A stretch of DNA of 64,000 nucleotides from Sipunculus nudus (GCA_026874595.1 CM049310.1:51211058-51275057); one strand, 5' to 3'; counted from the first letter of the stretch, positions 22,136-33,931 are shown. Notes: generated by a model not told the origin, from the letters alone. Translations and numbers: made by a program.

Positions 22136-22800
22136 AGGTGTTAAGTAAAATTCTAGTTTCACGATTTCGAAGAGTTTTGCAAAAAATGGTCCACTCAGAT
22201 CAGAATGCTTTTGTTCCAGAACGCTTTATCGTGAATTCAGTTCACTTAATCAGTGATATGATGGAATATTGTGATACAGAACAGGAAGAAGAAGAAGCAA
22301 CCAGGAAGAACAGGGAGAAGAAGCAATCCCCTTTCGAGCGGACTTAAAAGCAGCTTTTGACTCATGAGATCAAGTCTTCATTATAAGTGTTCTAAAAAAA
22401 ACCTAGGCTTTGACCTAATGTTCATTAACTGGATAAAAACTTTGCATAAGAACATGAAAAAGCTGTGTTATTAACAACGGTTTAACAACACCATACTTTT
22501 TGTTGTCCAGGGGTACTAAACAAGGGGATCCAGTTTCCCCATATTTGTTTATATTAGTTTTGTAAGTATTAACATACCAAGTGGTATAAATAAATATATC
22601 CAAGGATTCCATGTTGGTGCATATGAACTAAAAATGACATTTTTTTGCAGATGACATAACTTTTTTCACCAGGAATTGAGCTTTTTTGGAACATTTAATT
22701 AGCACTATAAATGGGTTTTCACAATTTTCTTCCCTGCATGTCAGCCTGGGTAGGTGCAAATAAACACAGTATTTACTACAACAAGTTTAATTTAATTGGT
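22136..22800 (+). pseudogene. Tx1/L1-type LINE reverse transcriptase, third piece
   Basis: Continues VLSKILVSRFRRVLQKMV, then SDQNAF, then (new frame) ADLKAAFDS, SCVINNGLTTPYF, SRGTKQGDPVSPYLFIL and a FADDI box near 22645. These are the fingers and palm motifs of a LINE reverse transcriptase. An AG-rich insertion (about 22280-22320), stops and frame slips make it a relic. It fades out near 22800. Confidence 0.85.
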
Positions 22801-22932
22801 CAACCTGACAATATATGGTGTATAATATATGTTATATATACTTTTGAAATTTATAATTTACATATATAATTATATATATTAACAATTATACGAAATAACC
22901 TTATATATAACAATATGAGAACATTGACTCAC

Positions 22933-22973
22933 CGGTTCATCGTTGCTGGCTTCATCATTAGCAGACCAGTCAT
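22933..22973 (-). CDS. First coding exon of an unknown gene, leftward copy
   Basis: An ATG-started 41-base exon, MTGLLMMKPATMN plus 2 bases, ending at a good donor (CCG/GTGAGTC) with a TATA box 52 bases upstream. Its inverted counterpart at 29455-29495 has the same length, phase and pattern (MTDLLMLKPTAMN). The shared promoter and donor suggest a duplicated gene facing outward. Downstream exons were not found: to the left lies the LINE. The product is unknown; a non-coding transcript is possible. Confidence 0.5.
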
Positions 22974-23024
22974 GCATTTGTATATGAGACCAGACTGTGC
23001 TGTGGTTAGCCACTTGACGGGGGC

Positions 23025-23032
23025 TTTATATA
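23025..23032 (-). promoter_or_regulatory. TATA box of the leftward copy
   Basis: TATATAAA on the minus strand within GAGTATATAAAGCC, identical to the motif of the rightward copy and at a similar distance (about 52 bases) from the first ATG. Confidence 0.62.
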
Positions 23033-23444
23033 CTCTTCTTAACACGGGATCGCTATAAATATTTTGATGACTCCACTATTACTAAAAGAAACGATGTACC
23101 CACATGAAGATATAATCGAACGATGCCGGCAAATGTTGTCAACTTTGTTGATAACATCTATCAGGTCTTAGGAGTTAAGAAGAATGACCTTACAATTTTC
23201 AAAAGTCGAAGTTTATTTAAGATAGAACGATAACATATATGCGGACTCTGTTGTTTCATTTATGAAGAAAACCCGATACCTGTTGAATACGTATGCAGGT
23301 ACCATATAGTCGTAAGTACATATAGCCGTGCAAACAATCGTAATACTGACGTCAGCGCCGCACCTGTTTAACTGATGTAGTTGCATGTTAAGCCTGGGTT
23401 TAATAGGTATAATCCCTGGTAAACATAACTACATTTATAAGCAA

Positions 23445-24190
23445 TCCAAATGTCGATGAAAATACTTCACATTTTGGTTCCAGGGGTGCCTTCTTATCAG
23501 GAGCTTTCATCAGCTTACTGTAAACCTGCGGGCCTGTGTTACAAAGCTACACAGCTTTTGTGTCTCAGTCGGTGCAAAAGGGGAACTCATAACAGACAAA
23601 CATAGAGAAAGAAATACCTTTGAGCTCTGTTACAACGTCGCTGTTGCGATATAGGTTTATTATTTCATTTGAAGTGTTAATGAAAAAATAATATTAGAAT
23701 TTAAAAAAAAGATTAATAACTAAATTGAATTGATTAATATTTATCTCTTATTATTAGGTAATATATAGAAACATGTCTACTATTTTGAATGTGTTACCAA
23801 CAAGTCACGTTTTTTTAACAGGTTTAAATATTTCAATGTAAAAATTAAAGATAAAAATAACTATGGTACAGATTAAATTGTCATCGTCTTAGGTAATATA
23901 AATAAACATGATCTGAATAAATATTTAGTGACGCATATATACAATTCTAAAAGCTGTATAATTAAGTGCCCTTCTACCTTATTTTGGGTCATCATTTCTG
24001 ATTTCCTAATTTCAATTTTTGTTTGTTTTAAACGACCAAGTAGGTCATTCAACAGCTCCCATTTAAAACCCCCTTGCGGTGTCGTATAACAGATGTTATT
24101 ATTATTTTTTTTTAAAGCTTTATTTTCCCGATAATAAACCTTTCGTGAAAATCTTGATACTTAAATTATCGTAAAAAAGAACACTTAAAA
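23445..24190. other. No gene recognised
   Basis: AT-rich DNA with only short chance frames. I see no repeat structure or RNA gene here. Confidence 0.5.
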
Positions 24191-24194
24191 AGGC

Positions 24195-24630
24195 GCATAA
24201 GCCCGTCGTGACCTCTGACCTAATGAATTATGCGTTAATTTTGCTGAGAATGTAATTCAGGTGAGAAACTATTGGTTAATATTTATAATGAGTTTCATGA
24301 AAATCATTCAGATTTTGAGTAAGCCATCACGGCGCCACCCAAGTCTGGTGACCTCTGACCTCATTAAACATGCACGAGGTTTTGCTAGAAATTGAACTTA
24401 GGCGAGATTTAATATTGATTAATATTTTTGTTGAGTTTAATCAAAATCCATCATATTCCTGGTTATTAAGTTATCGCAGCGACACCGCAAAGTAGCCAAG
24501 TGACCTCTGACCTTATTAAATATGCATGGATTTTGCCAATAATCCAACTTGTGCGAGATATATTCGTTACTAGTCATGTTAAGGTTTGTGAAAATCAATC
24601 GAAATCCCGTTCAGTTATCGCGGCGACACT
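24195..24630. repeat. Three-unit tandem repeat with perfect AGGTCA direct repeats
   Basis: Three units of about 140-150 bp, each opening with TGACCTCTGACCT (24209-24221, 24349-24361, 24501-24513), followed by ATTAAA-ATGC, a TTTTGC box, GCGAGAT-like sequence, TTTGTGAAAATCA-like sequence and ATCGCGGCGACAC-like sequence. The units are diverged but collinear. The opening motif, read on the other strand, is AGGTCA-G-AGGTCA. Confidence 0.75.
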
Positions 24631-24639
24631 AAAAGTTGA

Positions 24640-26400
24640 CGGCGTATAATAAAAATACACCCACAGTAACCCCACGGATTTACTTTGTCCTATCTACAGG
24701 TTTTATTCCTTTGCCTGTGTTCAGAAAACATGGATTCCGCATACTTAACAATTAACAATAAATCATTCTTTTCATTCATTCTTATACAAAGACCTCCATG
24801 AACATGCAGACAGGTAAACCAATTCTTTTAAAATGTATTCTCACTTAATATGTTCATTTGAGTTTAATTACTTTAGCGACAGCCTTGAACACATTTATAC
24901 GTTCTTGGGTGGCGCTTAACCATTTTTTAAACGCGAAGGTAAAGCCTATTATTGATGGGGCTTTTTCTGTTACCTTCCAAGGTTTAAGGTACACACTGGA
25001 GAATCTTTCCAGTATTTAAAATATGTTAATGGTCTCGAGTTATTATATCTCCGTCTGGAGATAGGCTATTTGGTTGGTTTGTATAAATGTGATTTTATTT
25101 TTAAAAAAATAAAGCTGAGAATGGATTTTGATGAAATTGTAGTTTGGGATAACGCCTATTGAACAATCTTTTCAATTTTTTAGTTAGTACGGAACTTCGT
25201 CATGTTTTGAAGGATTCTTTACCAATGTATAACAAGGAAATTATCACAGCCGAGGGCCAGAACCTTTCATTTGTACTAAGGGCCACCTTTGCTCTTGTGA
25301 GCAGAGCTCACTTGTGATCAGATAACGGGGAGTGAAAAAAAGTGCCTGACCTTTTCACCAAATGTCATTATGATTCTGTTGGAGGTATCTCTGACTACAT
25401 TCTAGTATTAAAATATGCTTCAACAAATAACCGACTGATACTGAAACAGCTTATCAATACTAACAAGTAATTATACGTCTGCAGCACAACTGATTTTCTA
25501 TTAATGTTTCATGCACTACTTGATGTTTCAATGACGCCAATCACAAAAAGAATATATATACTGGGCATGTAAACTGCAGAGTCAGTTGGTTTGTGCAATT
25601 CAGTTCACCATGTGAAAAAGTAACGCTATTGAATGTAACTATATGTCTCATTATTTATGTTAAGGTTGATACCAGCACTCGATTTTATGTATTAAAATTA
25701 AGTAATGGAGTATCTTTAAAACATTAAGAGAAAAACTCCTTTCAGGCTCAAAATTTGATCATAAATAATTAGATAAATTCCATTTTTGTCTTTACTGTCA
25801 TTTTTAGTCATTTGCATTTTCATGTCTATACCTTTTGTATCTTTCTATCCATGTATGTTTAACATACCTTTTGATTTTTGGGTACAAAAAAAGTTTTTTC
25901 CAGAGCTTAAATGTCAAGTATCAGCAAGCTGATTGGAACAAAGGTTTTGAATGAAGAATAGGATAATTTGAACAGTAAAATATATTGAGTGAAATGTAAT
26001 TCAATTACTTCTTCATAAAACCTTTAATTAAAAACATCTATTGTTAAACTGGTTTTGAAACTTGTCAAAAAGCAACACAAAACATTTTTTATCTTCACCG
26101 AGACAGAAAAATATGGTGCGAGAGAGTAAATATGTGTTTGAATATTATCAGTCGAGCCACAATCAGTGACATTTTCAAAGACTGTCAAGAAAAAAAAAAC
26201 ACAAGGCCTAAAAGGCCTAATGCGAACTTATGATATGGGATATACATCAGGTATAATGCTTCCGTGCTTGACCATTTCTTCTCAAGTACACGTGCCACAT
26301 TTATATGTACAAATGCAGGTACTAAACATTTTGAACATTTTGAGTATAAGCACCAATTTCTCAAATTTCACTTCTGAAAAACTGGCATGGATGTAAACAA
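24640..26400. other. No gene recognised
   Basis: AT-rich, no convincing coding frame, splice-bounded exon or RNA gene. Confidence 0.5.
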
Positions 26401-26404
26401 CACA

Positions 26405-26985
26405 AAATTATCGTAGGGGGAACCACCAGTCTTGTGTAAGAGAAAGCCATTCGAAGATGTATGGACATGCAAAATTTAGGCGGATATTTCAAATCACTCT
26501 TGGGCTATGGGCACAGAACAATTGTAGGTAGCGCCGCAGGTCTTGTATAGAACAAAACTATCCGAGATGTATGGACATGCATAGTTTCAGGCTGATATGT
26601 CAAATCACTTCTGGGAAATAAGCAGGAGCATACACTGAGCACTGGCGCCACCAGTCTTACATACAACGTAGCTATCACAGATGTATACATATGCCCAATT
26701 TCAGGCTGATCAAATCTTCCTGAGAAATAAGCAGGGATATACACTGTCCAAAATTTATTGTACATGGCGCCACCAGTCTTGTATACGACGAAGCTGTCCG
26801 ATAAGTATAGCTATGCACAATTAGGCTGATATATTAAATCCCTCATGAGAAATAAGCAGGTAAATATACTTTGCAAAATCATTGTAGGTGGAGACACCAT
26901 TCTTGTGAACGAGAAACCCATCAAAGATGCATGGACAGGCCAACATTTCAGGCAGATACATCTAATTTCTCTTGAGTCACGTGCC
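26405..26985. repeat. Five-unit minisatellite-like array, about 110-122 bp per unit
   Basis: The marker GGCGCCACCAGTCTTGTA or close variants recurs at about 26418, 26527, 26644, 26766 and 26888. Each is followed by a GATGTATGGACATGC-like block, TTTCAGGCTGATA and GAAATAAGCAGG. Units differ from each other by many substitutions, so the array is old. Confidence 0.82.
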
Positions 26986-26989
26986 CAGG

Positions 26990-29000
26990 GCTGACCAGGC
27001 TCAGCTGAGGCAGGCAGTTGCCCCAAGTTAAGCGAAGCTAATTGCTAGCTGCAGCTACTGCACTGAGTGCACTCTTGACTTTTACCTTGCTGCACTGAGT
27101 GAACTCTTGATTAATTATGAATTTTTAACAGGTGTGCATTTGATGGGACAATATCAATCCATTGTTACAATAGCAAACAGTACTGAGAGAGCAAAACTGT
27201 TCACATGTTTCATCGACAAAAACACATGCACCGGGAACTCACAAGTTTTACAAGAATTTATCTGATTGGTCAGATTCTCCATAATGCCTCCCATTGCCAG
27301 GCAGTTGGTCTAAAAATAGTTTTCCTGCCACGTAGACGGGCCATTTTCAGGCCAACTGATTGGTTCATTTGTCTTGAAATAGGATTCATAGTGACTCACT
27401 GAATCAAGGTCCCTGCCAACCAATCTTGAGACCTTGGTCCTAGAAATGCATAGGCAATGACAGATTTTATTGGGCAACCTAATAGCAATTGTAGATGTTA
27501 AGCTAAAAACGAAAAAAAAAAATACATGGGGTCTGTAATCACGACCTAATCATCCATGAGGTTAAAATGAGAACCTTAATAAAAAAAAGTATTTATATCT
27601 ACAACGTCAATGTGCATCATTTAATTCACAGCATTCACATTTATGAAATCTGGGAATATTAAATCGGGAAATTAAAATTCTTTTTTATGCAATATTGACT
27701 TCAATTTTATATATTTGATGACCAATAAGAATGGGTTTAGCTCAAAACAATTATATGCAGTTCATGACCCCCTGACTTTAACAGAAATGCCGAGTAATTT
27801 GAACTTTCTACATATATTAGACTTAAAGACATTAAAAATTCTAATTTTAGAGTTCAAAACAAAGAATACATTGGGATAACTGTTTCCAATATTTTCAGCA
27901 GACCAAAATTATGTCCAATGGGCGTCTTTGAGACAAAATTTCTAGACAACTTTTAATATGAACATATTTCTACATATTTTAATTTAAAATTAAAATTGAA
28001 ATATAATTCAAAGTTGACGATTCAAGTGGATTAATTACACCAAGGATACGTCTCAAAATGCACAAGATACACTAGATATGCATTAGTATACAAACCTGGC
28101 TTTTAATATCGCGAAAACGGGCCGCTGAATAGGCCTATTATTTTGTTTTCTGTTTTTAAAATTCATAATTTTAAACTGTTCTAAACAATTTTGCCCGAGG
28201 AAGCCAGAGTGGCACCATTCTGATTATTAAAATATAGATCCTGGACTGCCATTCTTGTGCAAAAAATCATAATCCTACCCGATATCAAAACGTGATTTGG
28301 AGATATAAAGTTCTTGTGACGTAATGTTTTTGCTGAGGAAGCTTTAAATTCAGCCAAAATAAACTAATGGCGTGAAAGACCGCACATATTTTTGCAAATG
28401 TTTATGTACCTTTCAGAAATCAGACCTTAGGTAGTACGGCGCTCTAGCTTTTAGAACTGTATATATGAGTCTATATATGTTTACTCAAATTTTGTTTATT
28501 TCTTTTATATTTATTAAACAGAATCCTCTAACATTGCTTAGATGATAGCAATTAAATCCCTACAATGGTCCAGTTTTCTTCATGTATGAAAATGAGATTT
28601 TGAATTACAATTTGAGATTTGCAATGGAATATTTAAAACTGTTCTAAGACCGTGTCCTATTTGAAACACGTTCAAAATAGCTAACATGTAGGCCTATCTA
28701 TATTTCATCTAATAATAAGAGAAAAATATTAATAATTTCATTAAAACTTAACTTTAATTGAAAATGTAAACCTATACTCGAACAGCGACATGGTATCAAA
28801 GCTCCGAGATATTCCTTTCTCTACATTTTGCTTGTTTTGGAACCAACTTTGCACTTATTTTGGAATCAACTTTGCACGAATAGAACAAGGTGTTTAGGTC
28901 ACGTGACACAGGCCCCTAGGTCTTCAACAAGCTGATGAAAGTTCCTGATATGATTAAGTGCCGAGAACTGATATGAGAAGCTTTTCCATTGCCTTTTTGA
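26990..29000. other. No gene recognised
   Basis: Contains a small duplicated phrase (GCACTGAGTG-ACTCTTGA near 27060 and 27095) and otherwise AT-rich DNA without coding signals. Confidence 0.5.
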
Positions 29001-29395
29001 TTGATTAATGATGGATGTATGTTTACCAGGGATTCTATTAAACCCTGGCTTTACATGCAACACACTACAAAGGTTAAACAAATGCGGCGGTGACATCAGC
29101 GTTACAAATGCATGACAATGCGGTACCTGCATACGGTATTCACAAGTATTGGTTAAATTCAGGCCTGTAACACCGCGCCCTGCAAAAATGTTGTTGTTTC
29201 ATCTTAAATAAACTCTGACACTTTGATATTGAATGGTTATTCTCCATAACTTGAAAGACCTGGTAGTAATATCAGCATTGGTGGCAACATCTGCCGTCAG
29301 CGTTTGAGGACTTCTTTAAGTGGGTACGTCCTTTCATATACTAAGTAATACTGGGGTTATCAATGTAGTTATAGCGGTCCCGTGTTTAGATAGAG

Positions 29396-29403
29396 TATAT
29401 AAA
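29396..29403 (+). promoter_or_regulatory. TATA box of the rightward copy
   Basis: TATATAAA within GAGTATATAAAGCC, about 59 bases before the first ATG. It is conserved in the inverted partner. Confidence 0.62.
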
Positions 29404-29454
29404 GCCACCGTAAAGCAGCTTACCAAAGCAGAGTCTGGTCCGGTATGCACCTGT

Positions 29455-29495
29455 ATGACTGATCTGCTAATGTTAAAGCCCACAGCAATGAACCG
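29455..29495 (+). CDS. First coding exon of an unknown gene, rightward copy
   Basis: A 41-base exon MTDLLMLKPTAMN plus 2 bases, donor CCG/GTAAGTC. Its differences from the partner exon include in-frame codon changes and no indels. A short frame at 29644-29862 on the same strand might hold later sequence but has no counterpart or clear splice support. Function unknown. Confidence 0.5.
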
Positions 29496-29509
29496 GTAAG
29501 TCATTTTTT

Positions 29510-30350
29510 AATGTAAGTTTATTTCTTTAATTAGTTAATTTATATATAATTTAGACATAATATTGATTTACCGCGATGCAGTTTCTCGAAGAATAACAGA
29601 AGAATAAAGTGAAAAATGTGAAAACATACAGCATATTCACAGTATGTATATCTCCATATCGCTCTGGTTAAGAAAATTAGTTGTATTTTTTGGTGTAAAA
29701 AACTACTTTGGCAAGGCAGGAATGTTAGACGGAACATTGTTTATGAGAGATGAGCGTCTAACCAAAACAATCCGCTTTTACAGCAAACTTGATAGAATTA
29801 AAACCTGTTCCCCAAGTAGTTTACGGATATGTATACGAATACTTATGGGCTTCAAAAAATGAACGTCTCCATGTAAGAGCATCTTAATTCTTGGAGGTAA
29901 TGGAAAATTCAGTAAAAAAAAAACAGCATACATAGCAGTTGTATCCCAGTGAAAATGTGCATAGATTTTTAATGCTAATATCCTGGTTTTTTTAATCCAA
30001 AATGCTTAGATCTTCACTAATCGCATAATCATAAAAAAGCGCGTAACTAAACATTGCTTTTGTTAAGTGAAATGTATAGATCTTGAAATACAATTAGAAA
30101 AGGATAAAATGCGTGTCCAACACGTCAACTTATTGTTAAAACAAATTACTTCGAAATATTAAAATAAATCCAAGTTCTTATTACCGTCTGAAACTTTTAA
30201 AATATTCATTTTTTATAATATTAATAGAACACACTGGTCGTTAAAAACTCTATTTTGTCAAGAGACTTTTTCATGCGTTACATGTAACAACATTTTAGTA
30301 GATTTGTCAACAGCACGTGGGTTGTCGAATCTATACCAACACTGTACCTT
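29510..30350. other. No exon confirmed
   Basis: Would be intron or downstream sequence of the rightward gene. No second exon could be supported. Confidence 0.4.
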
Positions 30351-30355
30351 ACTTT

Positions 30356-31440
30356 CAGGGCTTGGTATCGCCTACATTTTTCGAATTGCAATATATTGCC
30401 ATATGTGTGCATGATCGCGTACGTATCGCGATATTTTTCGATGTATCAATTTTCAATGTATCAATGTACTAGTATTTTCTTGTACCGGTATATACAACAC
30501 ATTAAATATATTATTATTTCATTTTAATGTTAAATATAATGATAAAATGAGAGTATATGCAGATCGGTTTATTTTACATAGGGTATGTTAACGAATTACT
30601 TAGCAAGGTACCAACTTATTGTTGACAGAACTCGAAGAATACTGATAATGTTTTTAAAAATATTTTCCTCAAGCCTTACATATGCAAGTAACTTAACAAT
30701 AAGAGCTTTCTGAATGTCGAACGGAGATAGATAGATGGTGTACACAATAACGGTCGTGCATGACATTACAAGGCTTCTTTTCTTTCTCAATAATAATTTT
30801 CTTTTAAAGCTTGATCTTCACACAAGATGTAAATACGGAATATTTATATATAATAAATAGTTAATTTTACAGCGATCGGCAATTCTTTTTTTCTGAGACA
30901 CCATTGTTAGGTCGAGTTAAAATTCAAATACCCTAGAAGAACCTTTCATCATATGGTCCATCAAGCCTACTTGATCAAGCCCAGTCCATGAAATTGGTTA
31001 AGACTTGTTACCTCTGACAGATAAATCAAACGTTCCCACGTTGTATCGCACTTAGTATCGGTACCGCCACCTTGCGGCAACTCATATAACTAATTTACCA
31101 CTCTCTGACACTTTTTAGTTATAAGAGCCGAGACGGAGTTACCTTTATCGGTGCATCAAATCACGTTTTATTTACGCATTTTAGTACAAACTTAAATACT
31201 ATCGCCCTTGCAGGGCAACTCAATAATCGGCTTGAGGGGTGTCTATGGACACGGTTTCGATTTCAGCCTTTCACTGAACTCAATTTATATATCAAAATCT
31301 GAAGCAGAAACCTTATTTTTACTGCAGCAGATCAGTTTCAGTCATGTAAAGTATGTCGGAAAATGTCGATATACGAAACTATATCGCGATCCGCAATATG
31401 CGAATCGCCGTATCGCAATATCTCGATAACACATACGCTT
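30356..31440. mobile_element. hAT-type element remnant
   Basis: The left end CAGGGCTTGGTATCGC has the form of hAT ends (CAGnG-TTGG), followed by subterminal ATCGCGATA/TATCGCAAT motifs. Similar motifs recur on the opposite strand at 31370-31430, and the 30900-31440 part also occurs inverted at 17700-18040. No transposase frame or matching right terminus was found, so the right limit is approximate. Confidence 0.5.
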
Positions 31441-31904
31441 CCCTTGTAGCTGTTGTCTATATAATTTGTTTCCAATCCCTAATCAAATATTGAAGTCCAT
31501 ATTTTTTCCACAGCCACCATGTCAGGCTTGATCTAATTCTAAATACTCTCCTAGTCATGACATCGCAGCACTTACAGTGCTTACATCAATGGGTGGATAC
31601 GAATTAACACTTGATTTATACACGCCTTGGGACCCCTGAATCGTGTGAATGATCAACTACATGTCGCTTGTATATGTGAGACAGGGTTTGTTTGGGGCTC
31701 GCCACCACCCCCCCCCCCCCCTCAAAAAATGTCTGTCAATCTAGAAGACAGTATATGCCAGCAATGAATTAAGAGTCTTAACGTTGACGATGTTTTCATC
31801 ATAATGATATTTTTAAACCGTAAACTATATCTTTTTATACAGAAAAGTAGAAAGATTAATGGATATAAAACATATTGAAAATGCTACATATTTACGTTAC
31901 GGAA
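31440..31904. other. No gene recognised
   Basis: AT-rich with a C-run near 31708. No coding or repeat structure supported. Confidence 0.5.
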
Positions 31905-31906
31905 TA

Positions 31907-32706
31907 CAGTAGAGCGCCGATTTTCCGAAAGCGTCAGGGACAAGATTTTTGTTCGTAAAAACGAACATTCGGAAATGCGGACAAGGGTCTAGCGGCAAGT
32001 TCGTACGAAGTTAATACTTAACTTAATGCCATTTTACCCGAGGAACACGGTGTTTCTTTTCGATATTCGTAATTGACGACCGGGACATATAAAAGATATT
32101 TGATTATTGCTGAGAATAATTGGCAAAGATCAGTCTAACCTGCTATAAGGATACGTGCTCTTTTTTTCATCAAATTCACTGGAGGGAAAGGTCAAATGAC
32201 ATCGCCAAGGAACACGGTGTTTCTTATCGATCTACGTAATTGGAGACCGGAATATATAAAAGCTGCTCGAGCACAAGCGTTTAATGAATTATACCTCACC
32301 AATGATGATGCGAGTAAACTGCTCAGTTATTTAGCATGGCATCCTGTCCCAAGCTGACCCACCATGCTTGCTTGAGTACAAACGAGATGTAGTTGATAAC
32401 ACAGGTGCTCTTGGATAAACTGCTCAGTCTCTTGCTAGAGGTGCAGGGGCCGGGTGTTGCGGGAATAGCTGTATTTTTCACACCTTTGCCCCGGCGACAA
32501 CATCGGCCAAGAACTAATTGATTAGGGTCACCACTGGGCTTAACACATGACTGCAGGCCTCATGACTCGTAATTACAATACTCATTTAAGGTTTTTACAT
32601 ACTTGAAATATATTTCGGAAATACGAATAAATTTCGGTTCCCCATTTAAATTTTCGGAAAAACGAATTTTCGGAAATTCGGCATTCGGAAATACGGCGCT
32701 CTATTG
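31907..32706. mobile_element. 800 bp pogo/Tigger-type MITE with TA target duplication
   Basis: The left end CAGTAGAGCGCCGATTTTCC and the right end, reversed, CAATAGAGCGCCGTATTTCC are flanked by TA at 31905-31906 and 32707-32708. Near both ends TTCGGAAA motifs repeat. Inside is a direct repeat (GGAACACGGTGTTTCTT near 32041 and 32209). There is no transposase frame. Confidence 0.78.
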
Positions 32707-32713
32707 TATGTAT

Positions 32714-32727
32714 AATTATATATATAT

Positions 32728-32780
<53 letters not shown>
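32714..32780. repeat. (TA)n microsatellite
   Basis: An interrupted TA run directly after the pogo-type element's target site. Confidence 0.95.
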
Positions 32781-32785
<5 letters not shown>

Positions 32786-33501
32786 AACCTCCCTTATATT
32801 CTGGTTTGTATTTGTCCGTGTATTGGTTTTTTGACGACTGGGGGTGGAGTGGGGGATGGTGTCCATCTTTGTAACCAAGATACACATGAAAATTCTTGAA
32901 TGGACACTCTCCCGGTGCTTGACCTTAAATAAGATAAATGGGCTCTCTCCTCGTATAGATATAGACATGTCCTCGCATAAATGGACACTGTCCGAGGGGA
33001 CACATGATTTCACCTGTGAACAAAATCATGAACCGTGAAAGACAAATGAAGCCTACATTTGTGTTCACTTCAACCATAAACGTACTTTGACAATGTATAC
33101 AAAAATTGAGGAAAACAAATGTATAAAATACTTTTTCTGTACTTCAAATAATAAATGTTTTTGGACTGTGTACACACCGGGCCAAACAAACATAGGATAC
33201 ATTTCTCCACTCTCCAGTCATTCAATGTACTTAGACAATATATACACGAATCCGGCAAAACAAATGTAGCATACATAATATCCGCACTTCATAAATTGAA
33301 TATCCTTATCATATTCCGCATGGTGTAGCCCAAAAATGGCATTATGTTCACAAATATGCAGATTAAATAATAAGCTGCAATGATGCAATGAGTCTGAGCG
33401 TTATTAAACAGAAAAGAAACTTAAACAATAGCCATGAATTGCAAATTATTTATGAAATACAGTATGTTTAGTATTTAAGAAAAAAAGTTGTGTACTAAAG
33501 A

Positions 33502-33505
<4 letters not shown>

Positions 33506-33552
<47 letters not shown>
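33506..33552. repeat. (TA)n microsatellite
   Basis: A TA run directly before the last-exon relic at 33575. Confidence 0.95.
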
Positions 33553-33553
<1 letters not shown>

Positions 33554-33574
33554 CTTGACCTTAATAATTTGCAG

Positions 33575-33675
33575 AAGTACACGGGATCCAGGCGCAGTAT
33601 CCGGTACAAGAAGAGATGGAAGGAGAGAACATTGACATTGAACATCTTCCAGGAAGTTGAGAACCTTCCCTGAGA
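33575..33675 (+). pseudogene. Inverted third copy of the last exon of the secreted-protein gene
   Basis: Acceptor TTTGCAG then VHGIQAQYPVQEEMEGEN, matching exon 8 of copies 1 and 2 but on the opposite strand. A net 4-base insertion shifts the frame, giving the ending IEHLPGS, the same shifted tail frame as copy 1. The matching 3' flank, AATAAA at 33713-33718 and a GA tract at 33899-33930 follow. No other exon of this copy was found upstream on the plus strand, so it is a fragment. Confidence 0.78.
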
Positions 33676-33712
33676 GATCTCGCAAGCCCAGGAGGGTTTA
33701 CGTATCGAGTCA

Positions 33713-33718
33713 AATAAA
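33713..33718 (+). terminator. Relic poly(A) signal of the inverted copy
   Basis: AATAAA followed by GCATGCATTT, aligned with AATAAA-GCACGCATTT of copy 2. Confidence 0.6.
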
Positions 33719-33897
33719 GCATGCATTTATCAATGAATCTCCGTTATATTATGTGAGACCCTATGTTGCACATGCAATTCCAATTTTTTTCCGGCACAAC
33801 TTCGGTCGCAACTGAGAACTCAACTACCACGTTTCTTCTCTTAACTTCACGCATTTCTCGCAGTGCCTTACCGAAAATGGAATAATGGGACATCCTT

Positions 33898-33898
<1 letters not shown>

Positions 33899-33930
<32 letters not shown>
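33899..33930. repeat. (GA)n tract
   Basis: The counterpart, in opposite orientation, of the CT tracts at 4321, 44113 and 54298. Confidence 0.9.

Positions 33931-33931
<1 letters not shown>

Larger units (their letters stand above)
22933..23440 (-). repeat. Inverted duplicate promoter region, left arm
   Basis: The reverse complement of this stretch matches 29010-29495: landmarks TTTACCAGGGATT, ACATGCAAC, GGTACCTGCATACG, TCTTAAATAAACT, GTGGGTAC, CCCGTGTT and TATATAAAGCC come in the same order. About 6 kb of unrelated DNA lies between the arms. Confidence 0.78.
29010..29495 (+). repeat. Inverted duplicate promoter region, right arm
   Basis: Partner of 22933-23440. Similarity looks highest over the last 130 bases, covering the TATA box, 5' UTR and first exon up to the donor, and appears to stop within the intron on both sides. 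Confidence 0.78.

Noticed and set aside
26405-26985. CRISPR-like array
   Set aside because: Repeats are long, diverged and without unique spacers; the context is eukaryotic.
22933-29495. Inverted arms as terminal repeats of one large transposon
   Set aside because: No target duplication or clean ends were found, similarity stops at splice donors, and the arms carry TATA promoters pointing outward. Not fully excluded.
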